NCBI RefSeq assembly: GCF_018613805.1
Contig: NZ_JAGGPL010000003.1
Coordinates: 434,001 to 498,000 of the forward strand
Direction: 5' to 3'
From: Arthrobacter sp. ISL-48
GTDB taxonomy: Bacteria; Actinomycetota; Actinomycetes; Actinomycetales; Micrococcaceae
Length of the DNA: 64,000 bases
The notes under the pieces are model-generated. The model searched no databases, was not told where the DNA came from, and saw only the letters and a program-made list of their open reading frames with translations. Below are positions 34,756 to 45,718 of this stretch, piece after piece. Every line of letters begins with the position of its first letter. Position 1 is the first letter of the stretch. The position numbers and the translations under genes were made by a program.

Positions 34756-36315
34756 CTAGGCCTCGGCCGGTTCCTCGTACTTGGGGAACACCGGTGCCGG
34801 CGCAGGCAGCGGCGTTCCCGCGGCGATCGGCGTCGGAATAGCGGCAAACGCGCGGGCTTCGCCCTCAGGCTGGCCAAGGGTTTCCAGCAGCGCCGCCGTG
34901 GCGGTGGGCATGACCGGCTGGGCGAGGATGGCAACGATCCGCAGCACTTCCAGGGTCACGTACAGGACAGTGTTCATGCGTTCGACGTCGGTCTTCCGCA
35001 GCACCCAGGGCGCTTGCTCGGCGAAGTAGGCGTTCGTGTCCCCCAGCACGCCCCAAATCGCTTCGAGGGCACGGCTGAATTCCTGCTTTTCGAAGGCAGC
35101 TCTGGCGGCCTCCAGGAGCCTGTTGGCCTGAGCCAGGATCGCGGAGTCTTCAGCCGAGAACGCGCCCGGAACGGGGACAAGGCCTTCGCAGTTCTTGGCC
35201 ACCATCGACAGCGAACGCTGGGCGAGGTTTCCGAAATTGTTGGCCAGGTCCGAGTTGGCCCGGCCCACGATGGCCTCGTGGTTGTAGCTGCCGTCAGCGC
35301 CGAACGGGACCTCGCGGAGGAAGAAGAAACGCACCTGGTCCAGGCCGTACTGGGAAACGAAGTCTGCCGGCGCAACCACGTTGCCCAGGGACTTGGACAT
35401 CTTCACACCGTTGTTGTGCAGGAAGCCGTGGATCATCACCCGCTTGGGCAGTTCCAGCCCGGCACTCATCAGGAACGCGGGCCAGTAGATGGCATGGAAG
35501 CGGGAAATGTCCTTGCCGATCACGTGCACGTCGGCTGGCCAAAACTTCCGGAACGCATCCGAATCGACGTCCGGGTAACCCACTCCCGTGAGGTAGTTGG
35601 TCAGGGCGTCAACCCAGACGTACATCACGTGCTTGTCGTTGCCGGGGACCGGGACACCCCAGTCGAAGGTGGTGCGGCTGATGGACAGGTCCTCCAGCCC
35701 GCGCTTGACGAAGCTGATGACCTCGTTGAACCGGGACTGCGGAGCGCCGAACTCCGGCTGTGCCTCGTAGAGTGCAAGCAGCCGGTCCTGGTAGGCGGAC
35801 AGCCTGAAGAAGTAGCTCTCCTCTGCCGTCCAGGTGACCTCGGTGTCTGTCTCCTTCGAGTAGCGCACGCCGTCGTCCTTGACCACGGTGTCGTCCTCGA
35901 CGTAGAAGGCCTCGTCCCTGACGGAATACCAGCCCTCGTACTTTGAAAGGTAGATATCGCCGTTGGCTTCCATCTTCTTCCAGATCGCCTGGGAGGCCAC
36001 ATAGTGATCCGCGTCCGTCGTCCGGATGAACCGGTCGTAGGTGATCCCCAGGGCGGAATGAGCGGCCTTATAGACCTCGGCGTTGCGGTCCACGAGCTCC
36101 TTGGGGCTGATGCCTTCCTTTTCAGCCGCCTGTGCGATCTTCATGCCGTGCTCATCTGTGCCGGTCAGGAACATCACGTCATAACCGTCCAGCCGCTTGA
36201 AGCGCGCCATGGCGTCGGTGGCAATGTACTCGTAGGCATGGCCGATGTGCGGCACGCCGTTGGGGTAGGTGATGGCCGTGGTGATGTAGAACGGCGTTTT
36301 CTCTGAAGCAGTCAC
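34756..36315 (-). CDS. metG: methionyl-tRNA synthetase
   Basis: 519 residues. Class I motifs: [21 protein letters not shown] (HIGH) and [11 protein letters not shown] (KMSKS), plus [16 protein letters not shown]. The length and the absence of a C-terminal tRNA-binding EMAP domain place it in the short form. The zinc-knuckle cysteines are missing. It charges initiator and elongator tRNA-Met. It follows the ABC-transporter ATPase gene by 33 bases on the same strand; any link between them is unclear. Confidence 0.96.
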   Translation of the reverse strand: MTASEKTPFYITTAITYPNGVPHIGHAYEYIATDAMARFKRLDGYDVMFLTGTDEHGMKIAQAAEKEGISPKELVDRNAEVYKAAHSALGITYDRFIRTTDADHYVASQAIWKKMEANGDIYLSKYEGWYSVRDEAFYVEDDTVVKDDGVRYSKETDTEVTWTAEESYFFRLSAYQDRLLALYEAQPEFGAPQSRFNEVISFVKRGLEDLSISRTTFDWGVPVPGNDKHVMYVWVDALTNYLTGVGYPDVDSDAFRKFWPADVHVIGKDISRFHAIYWPAFLMSAGLELPKRVMIHGFLHNNGVKMSKSLGNVVAPADFVSQYGLDQVRFFFLREVPFGADGSYNHEAIVGRANSDLANNFGNLAQRSLSMVAKNCEGLVPVPGAFSAEDSAILAQANRLLEAARAAFEKQEFSRALEAIWGVLGDTNAYFAEQAPWVLRKTDVERMNTVLYVTLEVLRIVAILAQPVMPTATAALLETLGQPEGEARAFAAIPTPIAAGTPLPAPAPVFPKYEEPAEA

Positions 36316-36348
36316 GAGCGGACGGTACCTTTGGTGCGGAGGGAAGGG

Positions 36349-37104
36349 CTAGATCAGTTCAGTCAGCGTATCGCTCAGGCGGACCAGTTCGTGGTCATGT
36401 GAAGCGACCAGCACTGCGATTCCGTCCGAGGTGGTGTCCTTGAGGATGCTGATGATGCGGTTGGCTGAGGCCCGGTCAAGGCTCGCGGTGGGTTCGTCCA
36501 CCACCAGGACGCGGGTCCCCAGGATCAGGGCGCGGGCGATCGCCACACGCTGGCGCTCACCGCCGGAAAGCTGGGCGGGACGGTGGCGCATCCGCCGGCC
36601 CAGGCCCACGAGGTCCAACAGGTCCTTGGCCATGTCGCGGCGCTGGTCCACTTCGCCGTCCGGCACCGCCGGCAGGAGCACGTTCTCGAGGGCACTCATG
36701 CCGTCGATCAGGGCCCCGCCCTGGTCGACATATCCAATCAGCGCGCGGCGGCGGTCCGCGATCTCGTCATCGCCCATGCTTTCGAGCGAGGCGCCTTCCC
36801 AGAAGACACGGCCCGACGTCGGCAGTGTCAGTCCCGCTCCGACCGTCAGGATGCTGGTCTTGCCGGAACCGCTGCGGCCCGCCACGCAGTGCATCTCACC
36901 CGCGTGCAGGGCCAGGTTGAAGCCTTCCACCACGCTGACGGCTTCGGCTCCGCCCTTGCCGCCGCCATAGCGGATGGTGATGTCGCTCAGTTCCAGCGGT
37001 GTCCCGTGGTCCTCGGACTTGACGATGGTGTTGGCGCGGGTCTGGAGAGGGCCGTCGCCGGAGTCGGACCGGCGGCTCCGTTGAACATTCGTCTCGTTTG
37101 TCAT
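36349..37104 (-). CDS. ABC transporter ATP-binding protein
   Basis: 251 residues from ATG 37104, which overlaps the permease stop (ATGA). Walker A GRSGSGKTS, the signature LSGGERQRVAIARA, and Walker B VLVVDEPTASLDRA are intact, with the H-loop His in VASHDHELV. It is of the LolD/MacB/FtsE-like group that pairs with FtsX-type permeases, in keeping with the upstream gene. A polar extension of about 45 residues precedes the domain. The transported or signalled substrate is unknown. Confidence 0.92.
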   Translation of the reverse strand: MTNETNVQRSRRSDSGDGPLQTRANTIVKSEDHGTPLELSDITIRYGGGKGGAEAVSVVEGFNLALHAGEMHCVAGRSGSGKTSILTVGAGLTLPTSGRVFWEGASLESMGDDEIADRRRALIGYVDQGGALIDGMSALENVLLPAVPDGEVDQRRDMAKDLLDLVGLGRRMRHRPAQLSGGERQRVAIARALILGTRVLVVDEPTASLDRASANRIISILKDTTSDGIAVLVASHDHELVRLSDTLTELI

Positions 37105-39896
37105 TGGACCACTTTCGTTGCAATCGGTATCCAGCAAAGTACAGCCACAAGGCCGGCGACTCCGGCCCACAACGCGGCATACGGGGCGAGGAGCAGTCCT
37201 ATGCCGAGGGCGCCCAGGACACCCAACGGCAGGGCCACGGTCCCCACGAGCGCGTTCTCGAAGAAACGCACCTGGCGGAGCATGTCCGGATTCCAGCCCA
37301 TGGCCTCAAGGATGCCAAGGTACTGCCGTTTGGCGTTGAGTTCGAAGCGGCCGGTGACCAGGGTGAGCACAAGGCCCACGGCGACCCCTGCAAGGGCGAG
37401 AACGATGCTGGGCAGCGCGACGCTGGCTGCTGCCAGCCCGCTCAGCGCGCTGGCGCCGGCGGCTCGGGGAATGTCGATCAGCAGCGCAATCAACCCACCA
37501 ACCGCTGCTCCGAACACACCTACGGCCACTGCAAGCGACAGGGTGTTGAACTTATTCGTGCTGAGCTGCCGGTTGGCGAACGTCAGTGGTGAATCAACCG
37601 GGATCAGCCGCTCATCGTGCTGCGGTTCCTGGTCCACCTCGTCCCGGTGGCGCAACTGTTGGGCGGCGAAGAAGGCAGCGGCGGCATACAGGACAAGGAC
37701 CGACGCCGACACAATGGCAGTGGTCAAGCTCCAGCTCAGCAGGCTGAGGACTATCCCGGCCGCGGCGAGCAGCGCAGCACCCACACCAAATTCCTCAAGC
37801 ACCCAGTTCCGGATCCGCCGCTGGGTCCACCCCATCGCGCGGAGGGTCCCGGCCTCCCGCTTGCGTTTCCGGATGTAGCTGACGGTGGACGCCCCGGTCA
37901 GCAGAGCTGCGCCACAGAGCGTCAGGAAAAGAAGGGTGACGTTGGTGCCGGTGAGCGAGCCGGAGACTGCGTCTGCGGCGTTCTGCCTGACCCAGGACTG
38001 CTGGACGGTGCCCAGCGGGGATTCCTTGCCGGCGTCGTCCTTGGAGTATCCGGGGACAAAAATGCTGACGTCCTCGCGGGCGGAACCGGCCACAACGGTG
38101 GCTTCCAGGCCCATCGCACGGATCTCGCCGGCGAGCTTCTCAACATCCGGCTGCGCCTGTTTCCAGCTGCCCGGAGCCTTGGCCCGGACACGCACGGCGT
38201 CGATGACCGAGGCGTTGTCCTTGTATCCGCGGGCGGCCGCCAGGCCGTAGAAGTCAGTGATGGCGCCGGCCGACTGGCTCGCTAGTCCCGTGGCGCTCAG
38301 CGAGGGCTTCAGTTCCGTGGCAGCAACGGCTTTGCCGTCGGCGTCCTTAGTCAGGCTCAGCGGAGTGGGGTCGTAGCCGCCCAGGGGCAGCCTGTTGACG
38401 TCTCCGGCGGCCTTTTCTACGGCGTCCGGGTCAAAGGTCCCGTAGACCATCGCGAGGGGCGCGGCGAGCTTCTCCCCCGTGGCAAGGTTGTCCCGGTAGG
38501 ACCGTTCGTCCACGGGCTCGCGCTGCGTCCGGTCCACCGGCGCACCATTGGCGCCTTTATCCGGCAGCCGGTTGACGGTGACCCAGTCTCCGGGGACCGC
38601 GGACTTTTCGACGGCGCCGTTGCCGGCGGTGTTGCCGTCCTTGTATTTCGGCGCAGCCGCGAAGTCAGTACTCCACGTGGCCGGGGTGTAGAGGCCCTGG
38701 TTAAAGTTTCCTGCGCTGCCGAGCAGGCCGGAATGGTCGGTGGATCCCGGCCAGGACAGCGCGAAGGGGTCCTTGGACACAAACGGCAGGTAGTCCTTGC
38801 CAAGTGAGCGGCTGGCCGTGCCGACCTCCTTGACAACCTTGCCCGACCCGTCGATCTCCTCGATCTTGACGTTGTACTTCAGGTCCAAGGACGTGCCGGA
38901 ACGCACAATCAGTGGAATGGCCTGGGAGTCTGCGGTCAGCTGCCCGTCACGTTTGACCTGCTGGTACTGGGTCATCAGGGGTGCCCAGTATTTGAGCTTG
39001 ACGCCCAGGAAGTCGGGTCCGTCCTTCAGTTCCTCCATGCTGATGCCGTTGGTGAACAGGCTTTCAAAGTGACGGCCGATGGCACCGGCGTTCCGGGCAT
39101 CAGCGGGCGGTGCCTTTTCCAGCGGCGCGAGGAAGTCGCCCGCAGAGCCGAGCAACGCCCGCTCCGATACCGGGTCGACGGCGACGACGGACTCCGTCAC
39201 CTCGGGCGACAAGGGCAGGGACACCGACAGGTTGAAGAGATTGTGTTCGGACCCGCCCGCAGGTGCGGGAAACTTAATACCCGTCTCGCCGGCCGGGGCG
39301 GCAATGCGGATACTGCTTCCGCCGGCGACTTTCTCCTCAACGAGCTTGGCCTTGCCAAGGCTGCCTTCAGCGGTGGATTTGAACAGGGTCTGCTCTGATA
39401 CGCCGTCCGAGCCGACGGCGCTGGCCGTGAGGCGGTACTTCTTCGGCGTATCACTCAGGACCGACTCGGCTGCCGGCCACTTACTGGGGTCCGTTGCGCC
39501 AGCCGCCTGGTCGGCCGTCGCCGTGCCTGCCAGCCCGGAGTTGTAGCCGAGGTAGTCCATGGCATCGAGCCGCGGCGCTTCCAGGTCCTGTGTCACCCGC
39601 GACACCAGGCTGATCGGAGCCGCCACCGAGGTCCCGGAAAGCTTCCGGATGGCGTCCAGCTGGTCAAAGCTGATCCCGCCGCTGCCGTTCGCAATCTCCG
39701 GCTGCATGAGCGCCCCGGAACCCGCCTTGGTCTGCACCAGAACGTCATACAGCCCGCGTGAATTCTGATCCACTGTCCGGTCGAGCGCGGCCTGCGACTG
39801 GCCCTGGACGAGGACCGACAAGCACATGGCTGCGATCAAGATGGCCGCGGTCAGCAGCAGCACTTTGCTTCTGATGAACCTCTGGACGGCGTTCAT
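37101..39896 (-). CDS. large FtsX/MacB-type ABC transporter permease
   Basis: 931 residues from ATG 39896 with GGGAG upstream. After one N-terminal membrane segment (VLLLTAAILIAAMCLSVLVQG) there is a ~600-residue extracytoplasmic region, then FtsX-type segments: NVTLLFLTLCGAALLTGASTV followed by YIRKRKREAGTLRAMGWTQRRIRNWVLEE, a short cytoplasmic coupling loop, and a second FtsX-like set near the C-terminus with FELNAKRQYLGILEAMGWNPDML. Such permeases often move or sense lipids and envelope substrates instead of importing solutes. It forms a coupled pair with the ATPase gene. Confidence 0.85.
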   Translation of the reverse strand: MNAVQRFIRSKVLLLTAAILIAAMCLSVLVQGQSQAALDRTVDQNSRGLYDVLVQTKAGSGALMQPEIANGSGGISFDQLDAIRKLSGTSVAAPISLVSRVTQDLEAPRLDAMDYLGYNSGLAGTATADQAAGATDPSKWPAAESVLSDTPKKYRLTASAVGSDGVSEQTLFKSTAEGSLGKAKLVEEKVAGGSSIRIAAPAGETGIKFPAPAGGSEHNLFNLSVSLPLSPEVTESVVAVDPVSERALLGSAGDFLAPLEKAPPADARNAGAIGRHFESLFTNGISMEELKDGPDFLGVKLKYWAPLMTQYQQVKRDGQLTADSQAIPLIVRSGTSLDLKYNVKIEEIDGSGKVVKEVGTASRSLGKDYLPFVSKDPFALSWPGSTDHSGLLGSAGNFNQGLYTPATWSTDFAAAPKYKDGNTAGNGAVEKSAVPGDWVTVNRLPDKGANGAPVDRTQREPVDERSYRDNLATGEKLAAPLAMVYGTFDPDAVEKAAGDVNRLPLGGYDPTPLSLTKDADGKAVAATELKPSLSATGLASQSAGAITDFYGLAAARGYKDNASVIDAVRVRAKAPGSWKQAQPDVEKLAGEIRAMGLEATVVAGSAREDVSIFVPGYSKDDAGKESPLGTVQQSWVRQNAADAVSGSLTGTNVTLLFLTLCGAALLTGASTVSYIRKRKREAGTLRAMGWTQRRIRNWVLEEFGVGAALLAAAGIVLSLLSWSLTTAIVSASVLVLYAAAAFFAAQQLRHRDEVDQEPQHDERLIPVDSPLTFANRQLSTNKFNTLSLAVAVGVFGAAVGGLIALLIDIPRAAGASALSGLAAASVALPSIVLALAGVAVGLVLTLVTGRFELNAKRQYLGILEAMGWNPDMLRQVRFFENALVGTVALPLGVLGALGIGLLLAPYAALWAGVAGLVAVLCWIPIATKVVQ

Positions 39897-39990
39897 TGGG
39901 CTCCCTGAAACCTTGATAGCGTGCGCACACCACGGCCCGCGGGCGGCGGACATAGAGGCTTACAGCGGGTGGGCTGAAAGTCGGATGTGC

Positions 39991-40060
39991 AAAAAGTATT
40001 GGCCGGCCTGCCGGCCATGTCCTGAATCAGGACCAAGCCATTGTAAGCAGACCGGCCAAT
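39991..40060 (-). terminator. serA terminator
   Basis: On the minus strand ATTGGCCGG (40060-40052) pairs with CCGGCCAAT (40006-39998), enclosing a second small hairpin (GTCCTGA/TCAGGAC). The outer stem is followed by ACTTTTTG. This is the clearest intrinsic terminator with a U-run in this part of the window. Confidence 0.75.
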
Positions 40061-40115
40061 CATACGTGGCCGACGTTAAGACACAGCCACGCGTAATTCA
40101 CGGTAGTGCGGATTG

Positions 40116-41705
40116 CTAGTCCTCGAGGTCCACTTCACGGACCATCTCTGCGCCGATGCCGGCCTTGATGGCATCCAGGACCTGCTGGGGAACGGAGCTG
40201 TCGATGGTCAGCAGCGCCAGCACCTGCCCGCCCTCGGCCTGGCGGGCCACCTGCATGCCCGCAATATTGATGTTGTTCATGCCCAGGATGTGCCCGATGG
40301 TGCCGATCACGCCCGGACGGTCGGCGTAGGCCACCACCACCAGGTGCTCACTGATGGGGATCTCGACGTCATAGCCGTTGAGGCCAACGAGCTTCTCCAC
40401 TTGCTTGGGACCCGTCAGCGTGCCGGCCACGGAGATCTGGGAGCCGTCGCTCAAAGCACCCCGGATGGTCAGGACGTTCCTGTAGTCCTCAGCTTCCGGC
40501 GTCGTGATCAGGCGGGTGTTGATACCGCGCTGCTCAGCGATGACGGGGGCGTTGACGTAGGAGACCTGCTCGGTGACCACATCGGCGAAAATGCCCTTCA
40601 GGGCGGCAAGCTCCAGGACCTTGACGTCGAGGGCAGCGATCTCCCCGGCCACTTCGACGTCGATCTGGGTCAGGGACGCGTGCGTCAGGGCGGTGAAGAT
40701 GCGTCCCAGCTTCTCGATCAGCGGGATGCCCGGCCGGACGTCGGGGGCGATCACGCCGCCCGCGACGTTGACGGCGTCGGGGACCAACTCGCCAGCCAGC
40801 GCCAGGCGCACCGACTTGGCGACGGAGACGCCTGCCTTCTCCTGCGCCTCGTCCGTGGAGGCACCCAGGTGCGGGGTCACCACGACGTTATCCAGGGCAA
40901 AGAAGGGCAGGTCTGTGCTGGGCTCCTTGACGAAGACGTCCACGGCGGCCCCGGCGATCTGGCGGTCCTGCAGGGCGGCGTAGAGGGCTTCCTCGTCGAC
41001 GAGGCCACCCCGGGCGACGTTGACCACGTAGGCGGTCGACTTCATCTTGGTGAAGGCATCGGCGCCGAGCATGCCCACGGTTTCCGGCGTCTTGGGCATG
41101 TGGATCGTGACGAAGTCGGACTGGCTCAGCAGTTCGTCCAGGGTGACCAGCTTGACGCCGAGCTGCGCGGCCCGGGCGGACGTAATGTAGGGGTCGTAGG
41201 CGAGGATCTCTGTGTCGAATCCCTGGAGGCGCGCGGCCACCAGCGCACCGATGCGGCCCAGGCCGATGATGCCGATCTTCTTCTCGAAGAGTTCAATTCC
41301 GGTGTATTTGGAGCGCTTCCATTCACCGTTCTTCAGGGCGGCGCTGGCCTGCGGGATGTGGCGCGCCAGGCTGAGGATGTGGCCCACGGTCAGCTCGGCT
41401 GCGGAGACGATGTTCGACGTCGGGGCGTTAACCACCATGACGCCGGCCTGGGTGGCTGCCTTGATGTCAACATTGTCCAGGCCCACACCGGCGCGGGCAA
41501 TGACTTTGAGGTTCTTGGCGGCTGCGATGGCTTCAGCGTCCACCTGGGTGGCCGAACGGACGAGGATAGCGTCAACGTCGGCGATCGCAGACAGCAGCTG
41601 GGAACGGTCGGCGCCGTCGGTCTGGCGGATTTCAAAGTCCGGGCCGAGGGCCTCGACTGTGGCGGGCGAAAGTTCTTCGGCGAGCAGTACTACGGGTTTT
41701 GACAC
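40116..41705 (-). CDS. serA: D-3-phosphoglycerate dehydrogenase
   Basis: 529 residues from GTG 41705, the long form with an ASB domain and a C-terminal ACT domain. Motifs: VIARAGVGLDNVDIKAAT, the nucleotide loop IGIIGLGRIGALVAARL, and HMPKTPETVGMLG with the catalytic Arg/Glu/His regions after it. The ACT domain is VVAYADRPGVIGTIGHILGMNN, the probable serine-binding regulatory site. It makes 3-phosphohydroxypyruvate, the first step of serine synthesis. It has its own -10-like TAGACT upstream and a terminator on each side, so it is transcribed apart from ilvBNC. Confidence 0.95.
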   Translation of the reverse strand: MSKPVVLLAEELSPATVEALGPDFEIRQTDGADRSQLLSAIADVDAILVRSATQVDAEAIAAAKNLKVIARAGVGLDNVDIKAATQAGVMVVNAPTSNIVSAAELTVGHILSLARHIPQASAALKNGEWKRSKYTGIELFEKKIGIIGLGRIGALVAARLQGFDTEILAYDPYITSARAAQLGVKLVTLDELLSQSDFVTIHMPKTPETVGMLGADAFTKMKSTAYVVNVARGGLVDEEALYAALQDRQIAGAAVDVFVKEPSTDLPFFALDNVVVTPHLGASTDEAQEKAGVSVAKSVRLALAGELVPDAVNVAGGVIAPDVRPGIPLIEKLGRIFTALTHASLTQIDVEVAGEIAALDVKVLELAALKGIFADVVTEQVSYVNAPVIAEQRGINTRLITTPEAEDYRNVLTIRGALSDGSQISVAGTLTGPKQVEKLVGLNGYDVEIPISEHLVVVAYADRPGVIGTIGHILGMNNINIAGMQVARQAEGGQVLALLTIDSSVPQQVLDAIKAGIGAEMVREVDLED

Positions 41706-41756
41706 GGCTGATCCTCTGCGTTGCAGTCCGGGGAGATGGAACAAGTCTAGGCCGAT

Positions 41757-41801
41757 GGAAAGGCCGGGCCCACATTGTGAAGTGTGAACCCGGCCATTTC
41801 C
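41757..41801 (-). terminator. ilvC terminator hairpin
   Basis: On the minus strand GGAAATGGCCGGG pairs with CCCGGCCTTTCC around about 20 bases holding a smaller stem. It lies between ilvC and the serA promoter and probably ends the ilvBNC transcript. Confidence 0.6.
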
Positions 41802-41830
41802 GGTGCCTGGGCTATGCGAAAAGCATTGGC

Positions 41831-43460
<1,630 letters not shown>

Positions 43461-43462
43461 GA

Positions 43463-45370
43463 TCAGTCCTCCTCTTCCCATTCCGGGGTCATGTTGCGGG
43501 CAACCTGGATCTGGTCGTTGCTCACGCCGGCGGGCACCATTGGCCACACCATGGAGTTGGGGCTCACCACAAAGTCGATGACCACGGGGCGGTCGTTGAT
43601 TTCGAGGGCCTTCTGGATGGTTGCGTCGATATCCTCGTCGCGTTCGCAGCGGAACGAGGCGCAGCCGTAGGCGTCTGCCAGCTTCACGAAGTCCGGGATG
43701 CGGACGGTGTCGTGGCCCGTGTTCAGGTCGGTGTTGGAGTAGCGGCCTTCATAGAAGAGAGTCTGCCACTGGCGCACCATGCCCAGCGAGGAGTTGTTGA
43801 TAATGGCAACCTTGATGGGAATCTTGTTGATGGCGCAGGTGGCGAGTTCCTGGTTGGTCATCTGGAAACAGCCGTCGCCGTCGATCGCCCAGACCACCCG
43901 GTCCGGATCCCCCACCTTGGCACCCATGGCAGCCGGTATGGCATAGCCCATGGTGCCGGCACCGCCGGAGTTGAGCCAGGCGTGGGGCCGCTCGTACTTG
44001 ATGAACTGGGCAGCCCACATCTGGTGCTGTCCAACGCCGGCGACATAGATACCCTCAGGTCCGGTCAGGGCACCGATTCGCTCGATGACGCGCTGCGGGG
44101 CGCTGAGTCCGTCCTCTGGCTCGGTCCAACCCAGCGGGTAGGTTTCCTTGAGGTTGTTCAGGAAAGCCCACCACGTGGTGAGGTCCGGTGTGCCGGAAGC
44201 CTCAAACTGCGAGCGGACCGCCTCGGTGAGCTCGGGAATGATTTCCTTGACCGATCCCACGATGGGCACGTCGGCGGTGCGGTTCTTGGAAATCTCGGCG
44301 GGATCGATGTCAGCATGGATGACCTTGGCATAGGGTGCGAAGGTCTTCAGGATCCCGGTGACGCGGTCATCGAACCGCGCGCCCAGGGTAATGAGCAGGT
44401 CCGACTGCTGCAGCGCGGTCACGGCCGAAACGGTGCCGTGCATGCCAGGCATGCCCACGTGCTGCGGGTGCGAATCCGGGAAGACGCCACGCGCCATCAA
44501 GGTGGTGACCACCGGCGCGCCGGTCAGCTCGGCCAACTCCCGGAGTTCCGCGGAGGCATGGGCCTTCACCACCCCGCCGCCCACATAGAGCACGGGCTTG
44601 CTGGCGGCCGCGATCAGCTTCGCTGCTTCACGGACCTGCTTGTTGTGCCCGCGGGTCACGGGACGGTAGCCGGGAAGGTCGATCCTCGGCGGCCAGGAAA
44701 AGGTCATCTCGCCCTGCTGGGCGTCCTTGGCAATGTCCACCAGGACCGGGCCGGGGCGGCCCGTGGATGCCAGGTGGAAGGCTTCGGCCATCACGTGCGG
44801 GATGTCGTTGGGGTCCGTCACCAGGAACGAGTGCTTGGTGATCGGCATGGTGATGCCAACAATGTCCGCTTCCTGGAACGCGTCGGTGCCGATCACGCCG
44901 CTGGACACCTGGCCGGTAATGGCCACCAGCGGGACGGAGTCCATGTGGGCATCCATGATGGCGGTAACGAGGTTGGTGGCACCGGGGCCGGAGGTGGCGA
45001 TGCAGACGCCAACCCGGCCGGTAACCATGGCATAGCCTTGCGCGGCGTGGCCGGCTCCCTGTTCGTGACGGACCAGCACGTGATTCATGCTGGAAGCCAT
45101 CAAGGGGTCATAGGTAGGCAGGATCGCGCCACCGGGCAAACCAAAAATATCGTCGACGCCGAGTTCTTCGAGCGAGCGGACAATAGCTTGCGAGCCGGTC
45201 ATCACTGTTGGGGGTACAACCGTGTTCGGCCCGAGGACAGGAGAGACAGCAGCAAGATCAGCGACGACGGCGGCAGTATCAGCCGATCGGTCGGCGCGTT
45301 CCGGAGCCTTGGGGGCTCCAGCGGACTTTGTAGCCATCAGCGAGGGGCTGATCGGCGATCCTTTGCTCAT
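43463..45370 (-). CDS. ilvB: acetolactate synthase large (catalytic) subunit
   Basis: 635 residues. TPP-dependent enzyme: catalytic Glu region ([21 protein letters not shown]), [23 protein letters not shown]-binding middle, and the TPP/Mg motif [32 protein letters not shown]. The first ~45 residues are an Ala-rich extension outside the fold. It condenses pyruvate to acetolactate, or with 2-oxobutyrate to acetohydroxybutyrate. It heads ilvBNC; a leader peptide and terminator lie in the 110 bases upstream of its RBS region. Confidence 0.96.
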   Translation of the reverse strand: MSKGSPISPSLMATKSAGAPKAPERADRSADTAAVVADLAAVSPVLGPNTVVPPTVMTGSQAIVRSLEELGVDDIFGLPGGAILPTYDPLMASSMNHVLVRHEQGAGHAAQGYAMVTGRVGVCIATSGPGATNLVTAIMDAHMDSVPLVAITGQVSSGVIGTDAFQEADIVGITMPITKHSFLVTDPNDIPHVMAEAFHLASTGRPGPVLVDIAKDAQQGEMTFSWPPRIDLPGYRPVTRGHNKQVREAAKLIAAASKPVLYVGGGVVKAHASAELRELAELTGAPVVTTLMARGVFPDSHPQHVGMPGMHGTVSAVTALQQSDLLITLGARFDDRVTGILKTFAPYAKVIHADIDPAEISKNRTADVPIVGSVKEIIPELTEAVRSQFEASGTPDLTTWWAFLNNLKETYPLGWTEPEDGLSAPQRVIERIGALTGPEGIYVAGVGQHQMWAAQFIKYERPHAWLNSGGAGTMGYAIPAAMGAKVGDPDRVVWAIDGDGCFQMTNQELATCAINKIPIKVAIINNSSLGMVRQWQTLFYEGRYSNTDLNTGHDTVRIPDFVKLADAYGCASFRCERDEDIDATIQKALEINDRPVVIDFVVSPNSMVWPMVPAGVSNDQIQVARNMTPEWEEED

Positions 45371-45420
45371 CGGACTCTTCCTTGTGGATCATCTGTTCGT
45401 GGAAACTGCGGGAAATAAAA

Positions 45421-45454
45421 AAACCCCTCAGCCTGGCGGCTCTTCGAGGGGTTT
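45421..45454 (-). terminator. attenuator terminator of ilvBNC
   Basis: On the minus strand AAACCCCTC pairs with GAGGGGTTT (9 bp), followed by TTTTATTT. It lies between the leader-peptide stop and ilvB, not after a gene, so it must be read through for ilvB expression. The classic branched-chain attenuation scheme applies, in which ribosome stalling in the leader favours an antiterminator. Confidence 0.85.
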
Positions 45455-45481
45455 GCGCGTGACGGTTCGTTACCAGTCGGG

Positions 45482-45544
45482 CTATTGAGCCACGCGCTTG
45501 GTAAGGACGACTGCATCTGCAGCGGCGGTAACGAATGCGATCAT
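45482..45544 (-). CDS. ilvBNC leader peptide
   Basis: A 20-codon frame, ATG 45544 to TAG 45482, just upstream of the attenuator. It encodes Ile at 2, Val at 5, 12, 13 and 18 and Leu at 14: six branched-chain residues in twenty, with a VVL run. It is preceded by a GAGGG purine-rich stretch. Starvation for charged tRNA-Val, -Ile or -Leu would stall the ribosome here. Attenuation of ilvBNC is known in Corynebacterium glutamicum; this arrangement is independently visible in the sequence. Confidence 0.85.
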   Translation of the reverse strand: MIAFVTAAADAVVLTKRVAQ

Positions 45545-45603
45545 GCGTTCAGTTTTCCCTCTCAGCAAGATACGTGTCAACGAGGCCCCACGCGATCTCA
45601 CCA

Positions 45604-45623
45604 TGTGGACACCGTTGTCCACA
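45604..45623. promoter_or_regulatory. perfect palindrome TGTGGACA-CCGT-TGTCCACA upstream of the ilvB leader
   Basis: A perfect 8-4-8 inverted repeat, 60 bases upstream of the leader-peptide ATG, in the region that must hold the ilvB promoter. The right arm extended by one base, TTGTCCACA, equals the consensus DnaA box; the left arm is one mismatch from it on the other strand. It is either a DnaA-binding pair or an operator for an unknown regulator. Confidence 0.55.
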
Positions 45624-45718
45624 AATTGAACGCCATCCCAACCAGGCAGCAGCACGTGCCGTTACGAACGCTCGAAACGACAGTTGCCGCTGCCTGGTCG
45701 GGTCAGCGCAACAAGGCG

